64,000 nucleotides of DNA from Leptolyngbya sp. SIOISBB (GTDB lineage: Bacteria > Cyanobacteriota > Cyanobacteriia > Phormidesmidales > Phormidesmidaceae): the NCBI GenBank assembly GCA_010671905.1, contig JAAHII010000001.1, positions 6,472,026 to 6,536,025 of the forward strand. The letters are read 5' to 3'. A program made the position numbers and the translations under genes. Each line of letters starts with the position of its first letter. Position 1 is the stretch's first letter. The notes under the pieces were generated by a model. That model ran no database searches and was not told the DNA's origin. It saw only the letters and a program-made list of their open reading frames with translations. This document shows, one piece after another, positions 9,001-17,248 of the stretch.

Positions 9001-11191
9001 GACTAACGATTTATTTCTTTATGATCACGAAACTGATTCCCTTCGTCGCATTGCTCTAGGTGGTACAGACGGCTACTTCTTTGGTGTTTCAGTTTCAAGC
9101 GATGGACGGTTTGTGGCCTTTGCTTCGAGGGCAAACAATTTGGTTCCCGGCGACAACAATGGCATGATCGATATTTTTGTGTATGATGCACTAACCGAGA
9201 CGACCACCCTCGCCAGCCGAGCCGTCAATGGGCAACCAGCCAATAATGCTAGCGGCGGCGATTTTGTTTCAATCTCCGATGATGGACGATACGTTGCTTT
9301 TGATTCACGGGCAGATAATCTCGTGCCAGGGGTTAGTGGTTGGCACGTTTACGTCAAAGATTTGCACACAGGTGCTATTAACTTGGTCTCATACAGCGCA
9401 GACAATACTACGCCAGCCTCTTCTTCTGCTCACAAAGCTATTATCTCCGGCAATGGCCGCTTTGTGGTTTTCGAGTCCTCCGCGCCTAACTTAGTCTCCA
9501 ATGATACCAATCGTAGAAGTGACTTATTTATTCGCGACTTAGTAGAAGGCACAACTAAACGCATTTCAGTTGCTTCTGATGGTTCTGAAGCTATGCCCTC
9601 TAGCAGCATTGCTGCAATTGGCTACTCCCAGACCGCTATCTCAGCCGATGGCCGCTACGTGACCTTTTCAACCGATGCTAAAAATCTGGTGCCAGACGAT
9701 ACCAACGGTACAACTGACGTCTTTTTGCATGATACGGTGCTGGGAACCACTACTCGGGTTTCCGTTAAGTCTGATGGCTCTCAAGTTAGTCGGCACTCAT
9801 ACGGTGAAATCTCTGCTGACGGTCAGTTTGTTGTCCTAGACTCTTACGGTCTGATCGCTGGACAGAGCAACCCGAATCACAACGACATCTACATTCGCGA
9901 GTTGGCAACCGGCAAGATCACGCTTGCGTTTACCAACTCAGTAGGCGAAATTTCTAATGGCACTACTGATCGTATTTTGGCAGTTTCCGCTGACGCCAGC
10001 GTTCTGGCAATCGCTTCTAACGCGACCAATCTGACTCCATTGACCAGCTCAGGTCGTCGTGAGAATCTATTTATCGCCTCAGCCGAGACTCGTCCGCAAC
10101 TGGCGATCAGTGATGCTCAAGTAACTGAAGGCAGCAACGGGTTTGCGGTTCTAGAATTTGACGTCTCGCTGCAAGGAATCAGCGATGCAGCCATTACCGT
10201 TGACTACATTACCCTTGACGGCACAGCCAATGCTGACGACTACGGCACCATTGCCACTCCAATGACGCTCCGGTTCGCACCGGGTGAAACTCGCCAAACC
10301 ATCGCCATCGCCATCAACAGCGACACCACCTTTGAGGCGGATGAGACCTTTACCGTTGAGCTGAGCAATGCAACCAATGCGTTGATTGCCGACGGGCAGG
10401 CCACCGGGACGATCCTGAATGACGATGTCAACCCGTCCAGCGGCATCTTTACCTTTGAGCAGTACGTGCAGTTTCTGCAAATTGACGAAAACCTTACCCT
10501 GACTTATATCCCGGTGGAGTATGGCAGCGTCCGCATCGACCAACTCTTTGACGAAACTTATTATCTAAATGTCAATGCCGATGTCGCCGCGCAGGTTGCT
10601 GGTGGCTTATTGAGTTCGGGATATGAGCACTTTGTCAATACCGGCTGGCTAGAAGGCCGAAATCCCAGCAGTCTTTATAATGAAGCGCTGTATCTCGCGC
10701 TCAACCCCGATGTTGAGGCTACCATCTTGGATGGGACTTTCAGCAGTGGTTTTGAGCACTACATTACCCAGGGACATCTCGAAAATCGAGTAGCCAGTGA
10801 GCTATTTGACCCAGCAGACTATCTCACCCGCAATCCTGATGTGGCGGCGGCAATTGGCAGTAGCGTGACTAGCGCCTTTGAGCATTATGTTGAGATCGGA
10901 GCGAGCGAAGGACGGCTATCAACGCTCCTCTTTGAGGAAGCACATTATTTGCAGCAAAACCCCGATGTTGTTGCAGCCATCTCTCGGCAAGAGTTTGTTT
11001 CGGGTTTTGAACATTACGTTTATTTTGGACAGAGCGAGGGGCGTTCTCCGAGTGCGTTATTTAACGAAAATAGCTATCTCGCCAATCATAGTGATGTGGC
11101 GGCTGCCATCAGCAATGGGGAACTATCAAGCGGGTTTGAGCACTATATTTTCGTGGGTAGAGCCGAGGGGCGTCCTGTCTTTGCAGGCTGA
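6029..11191 (+). CDS. giant mosaic RTX protein: lipase-like, RTX, VWA, TolB-like, Calx-beta, C-terminal repeats
   Basis: The order in this 1720-residue protein is as follows. A class-3-lipase-like alpha/beta hydrolase region covers about 1-300, with the nucleophile elbow GHSIGAS at Ser162 and an Asp-His pair near DNHDP. RTX nonapeptide repeats cover about 350-465 (GGFGDDILVGG, GGEGNDKFFGG). A von Willebrand A domain has MIDAS DVSGS at 573-577. A second RTX block lies at about 823-880. A TolB/WD40-like propeller covers about 940-1350 (SSDGRFVAFASRA, ISDDGRYVAFDSRA, ISADGRYVTFS). A Calx-beta domain covers about 1355-1466 (DDYGTI, ADETFTVELSNA). Five 43-residue repeats end the protein. There is no N-terminal signal peptide, which with the RTX blocks suggests type I secretion, but no secretion genes are nearby. 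The first 1.6 kb is markedly AT-richer than the rest. Confidence 0.9.
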   Translation: MGQLFGFNRVASEEVRALMLMSRQLYEPIPSNTIDVNNDGQEEWENITGEIGIDSAFLNSQNSRYEKESNFFGFTGTVGETSVYRRGSTIALAFQGTGDAADANFYLSGIQDNRLNNPNAKVPLDAADEELKNLFKELVLPFLQYVDDPNNNINKVLLTGHSIGASFAERLMDINFAGRDDFTAVTFASPSLNVSPSSNGNSRILHIGNENDFVYGIARPFGTAAEFWTTGLSIAFNSAIPDFNIPLPGTDNHDPQVYVEAIEVLSTSIFADSNARTVFQTEIVNKLPVTEFASDEFQVSSLQEDIKLPDLIALDGKVLIALDDNPIEIGGGRYPRDSRVDFVLAGNDYGVTVEDGVGDNFFEGGDQNDIVLENSFISSAFFRSGDDILIGNGGQDILYGNRGKDIIFGGAEEDQLHGGFGDDILVGGNNNDFLFGGEGNDKFFGGDGIDIIFGDDGEQDIAYYSEDIENYDFGRTFANLQATAVDHNRGSQADGRDIVDGVEYGFFKNGWINFDDRAIHTKSKEILDNKGFISLELPTQTLDKTAKYELTISNSDNGKSGGGAQFNFAYIIDVSGSMSGADIQEAKNAYIALTNSLKAQGIAQVSRFAVIPFNSDATLAGPLSADEAITAIQGLSAGGGTNFDPPLERASEFYRNLPPADATNVAFFLSDGSGNLTASNAAQLKNLADVRAYAIGNGNVDKLTTIDSDGDVTTLPDASQLSQELLKSTLKKEDIAKVEILVADQVVKTIDPSELVEGALGLSVEGTLEELSLTVDFENQVSAQVVFTDGASGEVDSFVRSALYSYDRPQAPGTAGDDDTVLLPTTLNFDAGDGNDTVVGNGLANEIIGGAGDDTLRGEGGDDVFIPGSGSHRIDGADGYDVVRYDLPSSLYTVSKVGDLVTIQSAAGDIDTLTDIELIGFQDIVLNVDTLEVTAKYENTQPLDNIAKISDNRFAGSSGLFKPARVDISDDGRFTVFSSSDPLTPDEFDYRTNDLFLYDHETDSLRRIALGGTDGYFFGVSVSSDGRFVAFASRANNLVPGDNNGMIDIFVYDALTETTTLASRAVNGQPANNASGGDFVSISDDGRYVAFDSRADNLVPGVSGWHVYVKDLHTGAINLVSYSADNTTPASSSAHKAIISGNGRFVVFESSAPNLVSNDTNRRSDLFIRDLVEGTTKRISVASDGSEAMPSSSIAAIGYSQTAISADGRYVTFSTDAKNLVPDDTNGTTDVFLHDTVLGTTTRVSVKSDGSQVSRHSYGEISADGQFVVLDSYGLIAGQSNPNHNDIYIRELATGKITLAFTNSVGEISNGTTDRILAVSADASVLAIASNATNLTPLTSSGRRENLFIASAETRPQLAISDAQVTEGSNGFAVLEFDVSLQGISDAAITVDYITLDGTANADDYGTIATPMTLRFAPGETRQTIAIAINSDTTFEADETFTVELSNATNALIADGQATGTILNDDVNPSSGIFTFEQYVQFLQIDENLTLTYIPVEYGSVRIDQLFDETYYLNVNADVAAQVAGGLLSSGYEHFVNTGWLEGRNPSSLYNEALYLALNPDVEATILDGTFSSGFEHYITQGHLENRVASELFDPADYLTRNPDVAAAIGSSVTSAFEHYVEIGASEGRLSTLLFEEAHYLQQNPDVVAAISRQEFVSGFEHYVYFGQSEGRSPSALFNENSYLANHSDVAAAISNGELSSGFEHYIFVGRAEGRPVFAG
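10535..11188 (+). repeat. five tandem 43-residue protein repeats at the C-terminus of the giant protein
   Basis: Each unit follows LFxExxYLxxNPDVAAAI, a variable spacer, then SGFEHYxxxGxxEGR, with about 129 bases per unit. The units begin at about residues 1503, 1546, 1589, 1631 and 1674. The third unit is one residue shorter. This repeat type occurs at the ends of other cyanobacterial secreted RTX proteins. A secretion or surface-attachment role is inferred. Confidence 0.85.
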
Positions 11192-11228
11192 ATTAGCCTC
11201 TCTACACTGACATTCCTCTGAGTAACAG

Positions 11229-11263
11229 AAAGTAGCATATGGGCAATGCCCATATGCTACTTT
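11229..11263 (+). terminator. perfect 35-bp hairpin behind the giant gene
   Basis: AAAGTAGCATATGGGCA is followed, after one base, by its exact reverse complement. This allows a stem of about 15-16 bp with a tiny loop, 38 bp behind the stop codon. Only three T residues follow, so it may act as a terminator or a 3'-end stabiliser for a 5.2-kb message. Confidence 0.55.
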
Positions 11264-11440
11264 CGTCCACGATTCTCCCACCCGAAAATCCATAGCGAGA
11301 CAAACCTCAAGACCGGCCTTCGCACGATCACATTGGCAGGCCCAATCTTGTGGATAAAAGTCTTTGTTAAGCAGCTTGTGAACGCTCAAATCAAGCCACA
11401 GGCGAAGAAAAATCGACTGCCTTGTGATGTGAGACGACAA

Positions 11441-12703
11441 CTAATCTCGAAACTTCAGCCGGTGGCGATGACTAGCCACCGACTCGACAATCCCCAGGGC
11501 CAGAAAATTAGTGATTAAGGCCGATCGCCCATAACTCATCCACGGTAGCGGAATCCCGGTGACGGGGGCGAGCCCAATCGTCATGCCGATGTTGATCACC
11601 ACCTGAAAGATCAGCATTGAGAACACCCCGATCGCGAGCAGTGACCCAAAATCATCCTTCGCATTTTGGGCAATGAGCACCAGTCGCAGGCAGATGAACC
11701 AGTAGGCAGCCACCACCGCGATCGCTCCCACAAAGCCCCACTCTTCCCCCACGGCGGAGAAGATAAAGTCGGTGTGCTGTTCCGGAATAAAGTTGAGCTG
11801 AGTTTGCGTGCCTTGATGCAATCCCCGCCCCCACAGTTGGCCAGCGCCAATGGCAATGCGCGACTGAATCAGATGATAGCCGCCCCCTAATGGATCTTTA
11901 TCCGGGTCCAGGAATAAAATCAGTCGGTCTTTTTGATAATCCTTCAGTAGGCCCCAAAAGACCTCGCCCAACTTGCCAGAAACCAAGTTGATCGCCGTAG
12001 CCGTGACAGTACTAAAGAGCCGCCAGGGCAAGGTAAACCAAGCGATTAGGCCCATGCCCACCGACCAGACTAGCCAGATCGGAATGGAAAAGTGGAACAT
12101 AATCGCCGCCACCATGGGGGAGATCATCAGCACCAGCCAGCCCGGATTCACATTGGCCCAGTAGAGCATGCCGAGGGAGATCGCCCCAAACACGAGGGAA
12201 GTACCCAAGTCTGGCTGCAAAAAGACCAGCGACCAGGGCACCGCCGCGATCGCCAGTACCCGAATCATGCTCAACAACGTGGGCGATCGCTGGCCCTGGA
12301 GATTGGCGGCTAAAGTGATAATCAGCCCCACTTTGGCAAACTCTGACGGCTGCACATTAAAGCCAAAAATCGTGATCCAGCGTTGGGCTCCCAGTCCGGA
12401 TGTGCCGATAAAAATCACCGCTAGCAACGCGACATTGACCAGAGCGTAGATGCCCCACTGCCACTGCAGCAATACCTCATAGCGGAAGCGCGCCAGCCAA
12501 AGCGCCAGCACAACGCCCACCAAGCCTAAAAACAGATGATTCAAGCCATATGGAGTGGCCTCTTGGTTGAGTTGGGTGCTGGTAATCACCACACTGGCAA
12601 AAACGGTTAGCGCGATGGTGACAAGTAGCAGCGACCAGTCGAAATGCTTCCAACCTTGGAGCCAGCGTTTCCAACCAGAATTAATACGAGAAGAGCTGGT
12701 CAT
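11441..12703 (-). CDS. rodA: rod-shape-determining protein RodA (SEDS peptidoglycan glycosyltransferase)
   Basis: This 420-residue polytopic membrane protein belongs to the SEDS family (FtsW/RodA/SpoVE). Visible signatures are GAQRWI near residue 104, FLQPDLGTSLVF, DPLGGGYHLIQSRIAIGAGQLWGRG, and near the end GIPLPWMSYGRSALITNF. RodA polymerises lipid II into glycan strands for cell elongation together with a class B PBP. The Asp of the QPDLG region and the GYHxIQS loop are conserved in the family. About ten hydrophobic helices are visible. No mre or pbp genes flank it. Its length fits cyanobacterial RodA. Confidence 0.93.
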   Translation of the reverse strand: MTSSSRINSGWKRWLQGWKHFDWSLLLVTIALTVFASVVITSTQLNQEATPYGLNHLFLGLVGVVLALWLARFRYEVLLQWQWGIYALVNVALLAVIFIGTSGLGAQRWITIFGFNVQPSEFAKVGLIITLAANLQGQRSPTLLSMIRVLAIAAVPWSLVFLQPDLGTSLVFGAISLGMLYWANVNPGWLVLMISPMVAAIMFHFSIPIWLVWSVGMGLIAWFTLPWRLFSTVTATAINLVSGKLGEVFWGLLKDYQKDRLILFLDPDKDPLGGGYHLIQSRIAIGAGQLWGRGLHQGTQTQLNFIPEQHTDFIFSAVGEEWGFVGAIAVVAAYWFICLRLVLIAQNAKDDFGSLLAIGVFSMLIFQVVINIGMTIGLAPVTGIPLPWMSYGRSALITNFLALGIVESVASHRHRLKFRD

Positions 12704-12818
12704 ACTTCATCCTGCCGGAAAATCCGGCTGCAGCCATCCCTAAGAGGCTAATTTCCCATTAGACTCTCAGGCGTTAACTACAGTAGCATTCTCGACTGCC
12801 CGACTGGGGCAAGATTAT

Positions 12819-13886
12819 TTAGGATGCTAAGGCCGCCACCGAAACTTTGCCCGCCACCGACTTCGCAATTTCAACGAGGGCCTTGGCCGAAGCACTCTCT
12901 GACGACTGCACCACGATGGGAATGCCGCGATCGCCCCCGGCCCGGACATCCATTTCTAACGGCACGCAGCCAATGAGCGGGACTCCCAACTCTTGTGCTG
13001 CTTTTTCGCCGCCCCCAGAACCAAAGATGTCGTACTGCTTGTCCGGCATATCAGGCGGAATGAAATAGCTCATGTTTTCCACAATGCCAATCACCGGCAC
13101 CTTGAGCTGCTGGAACATCCGCAAACCCCGGCGAGCATCCGATAGAGCAACTTTTTGCGGGGTGGTGACAATCACGGCTCCGGCCATGGGGACTGCCTGG
13201 GCCAGAGTAAGTTGGGCATCGCCCGTACCGGGTGGCAAGTCCACCACGAGGTAATCTAGCTCGCCCCAGGTTACTTGATAGAGAAATTGGCGAATGACCC
13301 CGTTGAGCATTGGCCCCCGCCAAATGACGGGTTGGTCGCGATCGATCAAAAAGCCCATCGACACCATTTTGACGCCGTGATTAAAGGCCGGATCGAGCAC
13401 TTCGCCTTCGGCCCCTTGCTGCACCACGACGTTGGCGCTTTCTAAGCCCAGCATGGTCGGAGCATTGGGACCATAGATATCGGCGTCAATTAGGCCCACT
13501 TTGGCACCGACTTGGGCCAGGGCTACTGCCAGATTTACTGCAACAGTACTTTTGCCCACGCCGCCCTTACCGCTAGAAACGGCAATGATATTTTTGACGC
13601 CATCAATCCCTTGGCGATCGGGCAGGGATTTTTGCTGCGGCGTTTCTGCCGTCACGTCCACATTGACCGATTTCACGCCCGGCAGCGTCCGCACGGCTTT
13701 TTCACAATCTTCGACGATGAATTCCCGCAGCGGGCAAGCCGGGGTCGTCAGTACCAGCGTGAAACTGACGTCACCCTCATTAACTGCCACATTGCGGATC
13801 ATATTCAGCTCCACCAAACTTTTTTGCAGTTCGGGGTCCTGCACCGGGCGGAGTACTTGCAGAATGGAAGGAACATCCAAAGTCAT
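12819..13886 (-). CDS. mrp: Mrp/ApbC family Fe-S cluster carrier ATPase
   Basis: The start was set at the ATG at 13886, giving 355 residues that begin MTLDVPSILQVLRPVQDPEL. The open frame runs further upstream, but that part is unlike the family. An N-terminal DUF59/MIP18-like domain carries a conserved Cys in TTPACPLREF. The P-loop NTPase follows, with the deviant Walker A SSGKGGVGKST, then DADIYGPNAP and DLPPGTGDAQLTLAQ. Mrp proteins bind and transfer iron-sulfur clusters in the cytosol. The CxxC cluster motif of many bacterial Mrp proteins is absent (FIPPDMPDKQYDIFG occupies its place). From memory this is usual in cyanobacteria. No operon partner is evident. Confidence 0.92.
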   Translation of the reverse strand: MTLDVPSILQVLRPVQDPELQKSLVELNMIRNVAVNEGDVSFTLVLTTPACPLREFIVEDCEKAVRTLPGVKSVNVDVTAETPQQKSLPDRQGIDGVKNIIAVSSGKGGVGKSTVAVNLAVALAQVGAKVGLIDADIYGPNAPTMLGLESANVVVQQGAEGEVLDPAFNHGVKMVSMGFLIDRDQPVIWRGPMLNGVIRQFLYQVTWGELDYLVVDLPPGTGDAQLTLAQAVPMAGAVIVTTPQKVALSDARRGLRMFQQLKVPVIGIVENMSYFIPPDMPDKQYDIFGSGGGEKAAQELGVPLIGCVPLEMDVRAGGDRGIPIVVQSSESASAKALVEIAKSVAGKVSVAALAS

Positions 13887-14273
13887 AATAATTGACGCTG
13901 TTAAAGCAGCAGTGATAGAAGCTGACAAGATTTTGTATTCCTTCATCTTAAAGGCTGGCCTGCATCCCCATGGCGGAAAATCGGGTGAGGACAACGAACA
14001 ATTTTGCATCGAGTACATAGAGTGGCGAGGACGCCGTTGGGCGATCTGATGGCGGCGATCGCTAGCCCTCCCAGACTCCAGCGACGATCACCAGCCTCAG
14101 CTCCGTCGTTCTCTTATGCGCCCGCAGCCAGGTCAATCAACCGGCTTAGAAATGGGTTTTCACCAAACCACACAACGGAGCCGGTCACGCTTGTGTATCG
14201 GCAACCGTGCCGCTTGGGACTGTCCCTTGATAGCGCTGGGCGATCGCCACTCCTCTCCACCGCTTAATCGCAT
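13887..14273. other. gene-free stretch upstream of mrp
   Basis: This stretch should hold the mrp promoter. Several plus-strand open frames (for example 13501-14049 and 14004-14267) are antisense to mrp or lack any protein-like features. No RNA gene is visible. Confidence 0.4.
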
Positions 14274-14306
14274 AAAAAAGTGGGTGGAACACAAGGAACC
14301 ACCCAC
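14272..14306 (-). terminator. rho-independent terminator for the cupA-cupS transcript
   Basis: Read on the minus strand, GTGGGTGG and CCACCCAC form an 8-bp GC-rich stem with an 11-base loop, followed directly by a run of six T. It lies about 245 bp behind the cupS stop codon and is the best candidate end of that operon. Confidence 0.7.
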
Positions 14307-14549
14307 AGAGATACAGGAGTTTTTAAGGAGATAACGACTTCAGCCAAATCCCAGTTCGTAGCGCGTTTTCAAGCAGTGAAACTCGAAGGAGTATTGATGC
14401 TTTTCTATGACACTCAAGCTAGGAATATAGCTCCGTCTATTGATATTTCAACAAAAAAGTCTGGCTTTGACAAGTTTGGAGCTTCGGAACTTTTAATGCT
14501 TGCTATTGACTTAGCCGAAAAAGAACCGTGGTGCCCGCTAAATGACGCA

Positions 14550-14951
14550 TCATCCCATCAAAATAACGTTATCGAGGACGTGAATGATACCGTTATCGGC
14601 CTCGATGTCGGCAGCCAGTACCGTGGCATTCTTGACCTCAAAGCCTTCTGTCCCATCAATCGGAATCGGGGCACCCTCGACTGAGTCAATTTGGCCCATT
14701 TGAATCAACTCATCCTTAGTGTGCTTGCCCGCAGCGACATGAAACGTGAGGATCCGAGCTAGCTGTGGTGGATTTTGCACCAGCGTTTGGACGGTGCCGG
14801 GGGGCAACTTGGCAAAAGCGTCGTCTGTGGGTGCGAAGACGGTAAATGGACCGGCGCTTTGCAGCGTTTCGACTAGGCCAGCAGCTTGTACCGCTGCTAC
14901 TAGGGTCGAAAACCCCTCGGTATTGACGGCAATGTCAACGATGGTGGGCAT
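14550..14951 (-). CDS. cupS: fasciclin-domain protein CupS of the NDH-1MS CO2-uptake complex
   Basis: The start was set at the ATG at 14951 because AGGAG lies 8 bases upstream. The open frame continues nine codons further but would include that site. The 133-residue product is a single FAS1 domain ([34 protein letters not shown], then the H-box-like [10 protein letters not shown] and [11 protein letters not shown]). It lacks a signal peptide, so it is cytoplasmic. In Synechocystis the small FAS1 protein CupS is encoded behind ndhF3-ndhD3-cupA and is a peripheral subunit of the low-CO2-induced NDH-1 complex. Position and size here match, and the name rests on that context. Confidence 0.85.
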   Translation of the reverse strand: MPTIVDIAVNTEGFSTLVAAVQAAGLVETLQSAGPFTVFAPTDDAFAKLPPGTVQTLVQNPPQLARILTFHVAAGKHTKDELIQMGQIDSVEGAPIPIDGTEGFEVKNATVLAADIEADNGIIHVLDNVILMG

Positions 14952-15073
14952 AGCTTTAACTCCTGAAATAACAGACAAATCGTCAAAATTGAGGCAGCGA
15001 CTAGGTCAGCGATCGCTCACCGTCGGTCGGCATCAAACACTCATGCGATCGCGGGTTTGATGCCCTGGATACC

Positions 15074-15235
15074 TTAATCCAATTCCCTGGGTGAGCCCTC
15101 TAGCCAGGCAATATCGACCGTCGGCAAACTCACGGGAATGAGTGGATGAGGCACTTGGGACATCACCGTTAAGCCCGCGATCACGATCGCACTTGCCGCA
15201 AAAAGTGGATCCAATTGATCTAATACTCGTCTCAT
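15074..15235 (-). CDS. 53-residue hypothetical protein between cupA and cupS
   Basis: The frame starts at ATG 15235 with TAGGAAATTGCT in front (AGGA about 7-8 bases upstream). It encodes MRRVLDQLDPLFAASAIVIA and continues to ...WLEGSPRELD before a TAA. It has one short hydrophobic segment (LFAASAIVIAGLTVM) that could be a membrane helix. It lies in the same direction between cupA and cupS, with about 90 bp to cupA and 122 bp to cupS, so it is probably co-transcribed. I do not recognise it. A small accessory subunit of the NDH-1MS complex is a possibility only. Confidence 0.5.
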   Translation of the reverse strand: MRRVLDQLDPLFAASAIVIAGLTVMSQVPHPLIPVSLPTVDIAWLEGSPRELD

Positions 15236-15326
15236 AGCAATTTCCTAAAACCGTGGTTCAAACAGATTTAAAGACAGGACGGAACCAAGAAACGCTCTCA
15301 AACTTTTTGACATCGCGACGGCGAGA

Positions 15327-16628
15327 CTAACGATAGTCTTGACCTTGAATTTCCCGCAGCCGGGCTTCAGGACGCAGGAATCGATCCATTTGCGCTTCAA
15401 AGAACTGGCGATTAGCCAGGCGATGGCGCGGATTTGGATCATCCAGTGGATACAAGAGCGCCGTTCGTAGCGCCTGAATCACCGCCGAAGTGACGTTATA
15501 CATCGATCGCTGGAAGGTAATCCCCAACTGGATCAGCATGTCGTCTTCGCCCCGGCAATATTGCTGGTAATAGTCCAGCAGATAGGGGGGTAAGAAGTGC
15601 AGCATATCCTGCATGAGCAGCGTTGGCGGAATCCCCGCACTCCCGACTGGAAAGACGTCCGCATACAAAATACCGTAGTGGAAATCGTTCTGATCGGCAG
15701 GCACCTGACCGGCCTGAGCGTTATAGGACTTGGTGCCCCGAAACGGTGCGGTACGGTAAAAGACCGCTTCGACGTAAGGGAGAGCCGCTTCATATAACCA
15801 GGTAAAGCCTTTGGCTTTAGGAATGAGCTCAAAGCACTCGTCGCCAATATAGACGTGGTGGTAAATGGGACGACCGGCCACGGCAAAAATGCCATTCACC
15901 AAAAAGTCCATGGCGTCGGGTACGCCTTTGAAGCCGCCTTCGTCATAGATGTCGCTCATCTCAAAGAAGACAGGTGCCATGACTTCCCAAAACAGCCCCA
16001 AATTGGAGTAATAGGAAAGTTCACGACACTTTTCATGGAACATGTCAGGAAATAGCTTGTGCAACGCCAACATGAGCGGATTGCGCTTGAAATAGGCGTT
16101 GATTGCGCGATCGCAATTCGCCTTGTATTCATCCGTGTAGAGATAATCGTTGTAGCGTCCACCCATGTCTTGGTGCCACAACATCGCGATCATGCAGGCT
16201 TCAGCAAATTCCATGTTGACGCGATCGTGCCAGAGATGGTGAAAGAGCTTTGGTAGCTTACGTTTGAGCTCGCCCTTGGCCATAAATTCCAACAGTTCGG
16301 GGTGGGCAGTGGCCTCACCGCGCCAGATGCGCAAGTCAGCTGTCTCCCCAGCGTAGTGGTTGTGCAGGTCTAAATACTCTTGGGGCAAAAAGTATTTGAA
16401 CGCGGGGAGTGGATCGAGAAAAACCCGTTCAGCAATGTAGAGCAAATCCCGCCAATAAAAATCCATCGGCACGGCATAAGCCTTGTAGATGCCAATGATC
16501 TGCATCAGGTTTTCGGGTGTGTCGGGCAGCATCGAACCGCCGGCTTCTAGTCGATGAATCACATCCGCATGGGGATGGTTAGAGGGCGGAATGATGCCAG
16601 GTTTTTCTTGGGTGAGGGTCGTAGTCAT
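15327..16628 (-). CDS. cupA: CO2 hydration protein CupA (ChpY) of NDH-1MS
   Basis: The 433-residue product is a full-length member of the cyanobacterial CO2 hydration protein family (ChpX/ChpY, CupA/CupB). Recognisable segments are FYWRDLLYIAERVFLDPLPA, FHHLWHDRVNMEFAEACM, MLWHQDMGGRYNDYL and RPIYHHVYIGDECFELIPKA. These are rich in His and Asp/Glu and include the region proposed to bind zinc. CupA sits on the NDH-1MS complex and converts CO2 to bicarbonate, driven by cyclic electron flow. The partner genes ndhF3, ndhD3 and cupS identify this as the inducible CupA rather than the constitutive CupB set. Unusually it is separated from ndhD3 by an opposing Nudix gene, so it probably has its own promoter in the 190 bp upstream. 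Confidence 0.92.
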   Translation of the reverse strand: MTTTLTQEKPGIIPPSNHPHADVIHRLEAGGSMLPDTPENLMQIIGIYKAYAVPMDFYWRDLLYIAERVFLDPLPAFKYFLPQEYLDLHNHYAGETADLRIWRGEATAHPELLEFMAKGELKRKLPKLFHHLWHDRVNMEFAEACMIAMLWHQDMGGRYNDYLYTDEYKANCDRAINAYFKRNPLMLALHKLFPDMFHEKCRELSYYSNLGLFWEVMAPVFFEMSDIYDEGGFKGVPDAMDFLVNGIFAVAGRPIYHHVYIGDECFELIPKAKGFTWLYEAALPYVEAVFYRTAPFRGTKSYNAQAGQVPADQNDFHYGILYADVFPVGSAGIPPTLLMQDMLHFLPPYLLDYYQQYCRGEDDMLIQLGITFQRSMYNVTSAVIQALRTALLYPLDDPNPRHRLANRQFFEAQMDRFLRPEARLREIQGQDYR

Positions 16629-16819
16629 GATTTCAGATAGGTGGGTGAGAGCAATCGTCGGTCAGGTATCGGGAGTGCCGGGGCAAGACATTGGGTGAAC
16701 TAGGTGATTTGCCTGTGGCCAACATAAGAATCAAAATGCCTCGCTTGTACGGCGTGGGTGCAGGTCATCAGAGGCGCCATTATTCGCCATGATGGGGGAG
16801 TCATATTTCTGGAAGGGTC

Positions 16820-17248
16820 ATGGGTAAAAAGCGGCGCATTCGCCCCATCGCTATCTGTCTCATTCGCCAAGGCGATCGCCTCCTGCTCCACGAAGGGGTC
16901 GACAAAGTCAAAGGCACGCGATTTGGTCGACCCCTGGGCGGCGGGGTCGACTTTGGCGAGCCCAGCCAAGAGGCCGCCATTCGCGAGATTCGCGAGGAAC
17001 TCGGCGCTGAGATTACCGATGTCGAACAGCTAGGCATTGTGGAATCTATCTACGTCTACGAAGGAGAACCGGGGCACGAAATTGTATTTGTGTACAGCGG
17101 TCGATTTGTGGACGAGAGCCTGTATGAACAACCCAGTTTGACCATTACAGAAGGCAAGCGGGTCTTTGAAGCCCAATGGCGATCGCTAGCAGAATTGCGA
17201 TCGGGCGACATTCATTTAGTGCCCGAAGCCCTATGGCAGTTTTTGTAA
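16820..17248 (+). CDS. Nudix hydrolase
   Basis: This 142-residue protein has a complete Nudix box at residues 41-63 (G, x5, Glu, then REIREELGA). The box binds the divalent metal and cleaves nucleoside diphosphate linkages. The substrate cannot be told from the sequence. The basic N-terminus and the GRPLGGGVDFGE lead-in place it with small MutT-like enzymes. It lies on the plus strand inside the minus-strand NDH-1MS cluster, and its last 18 bp overlap the 3' end of ndhD3 tail to tail. It starts about 190 bp from the divergent cupA. Insertion into a previously continuous ndhD3-cupA operon is the likely history. Confidence 0.9.
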   Translation: MGKKRRIRPIAICLIRQGDRLLLHEGVDKVKGTRFGRPLGGGVDFGEPSQEAAIREIREELGAEITDVEQLGIVESIYVYEGEPGHEIVFVYSGRFVDESLYEQPSLTITEGKRVFEAQWRSLAELRSGDIHLVPEALWQFL

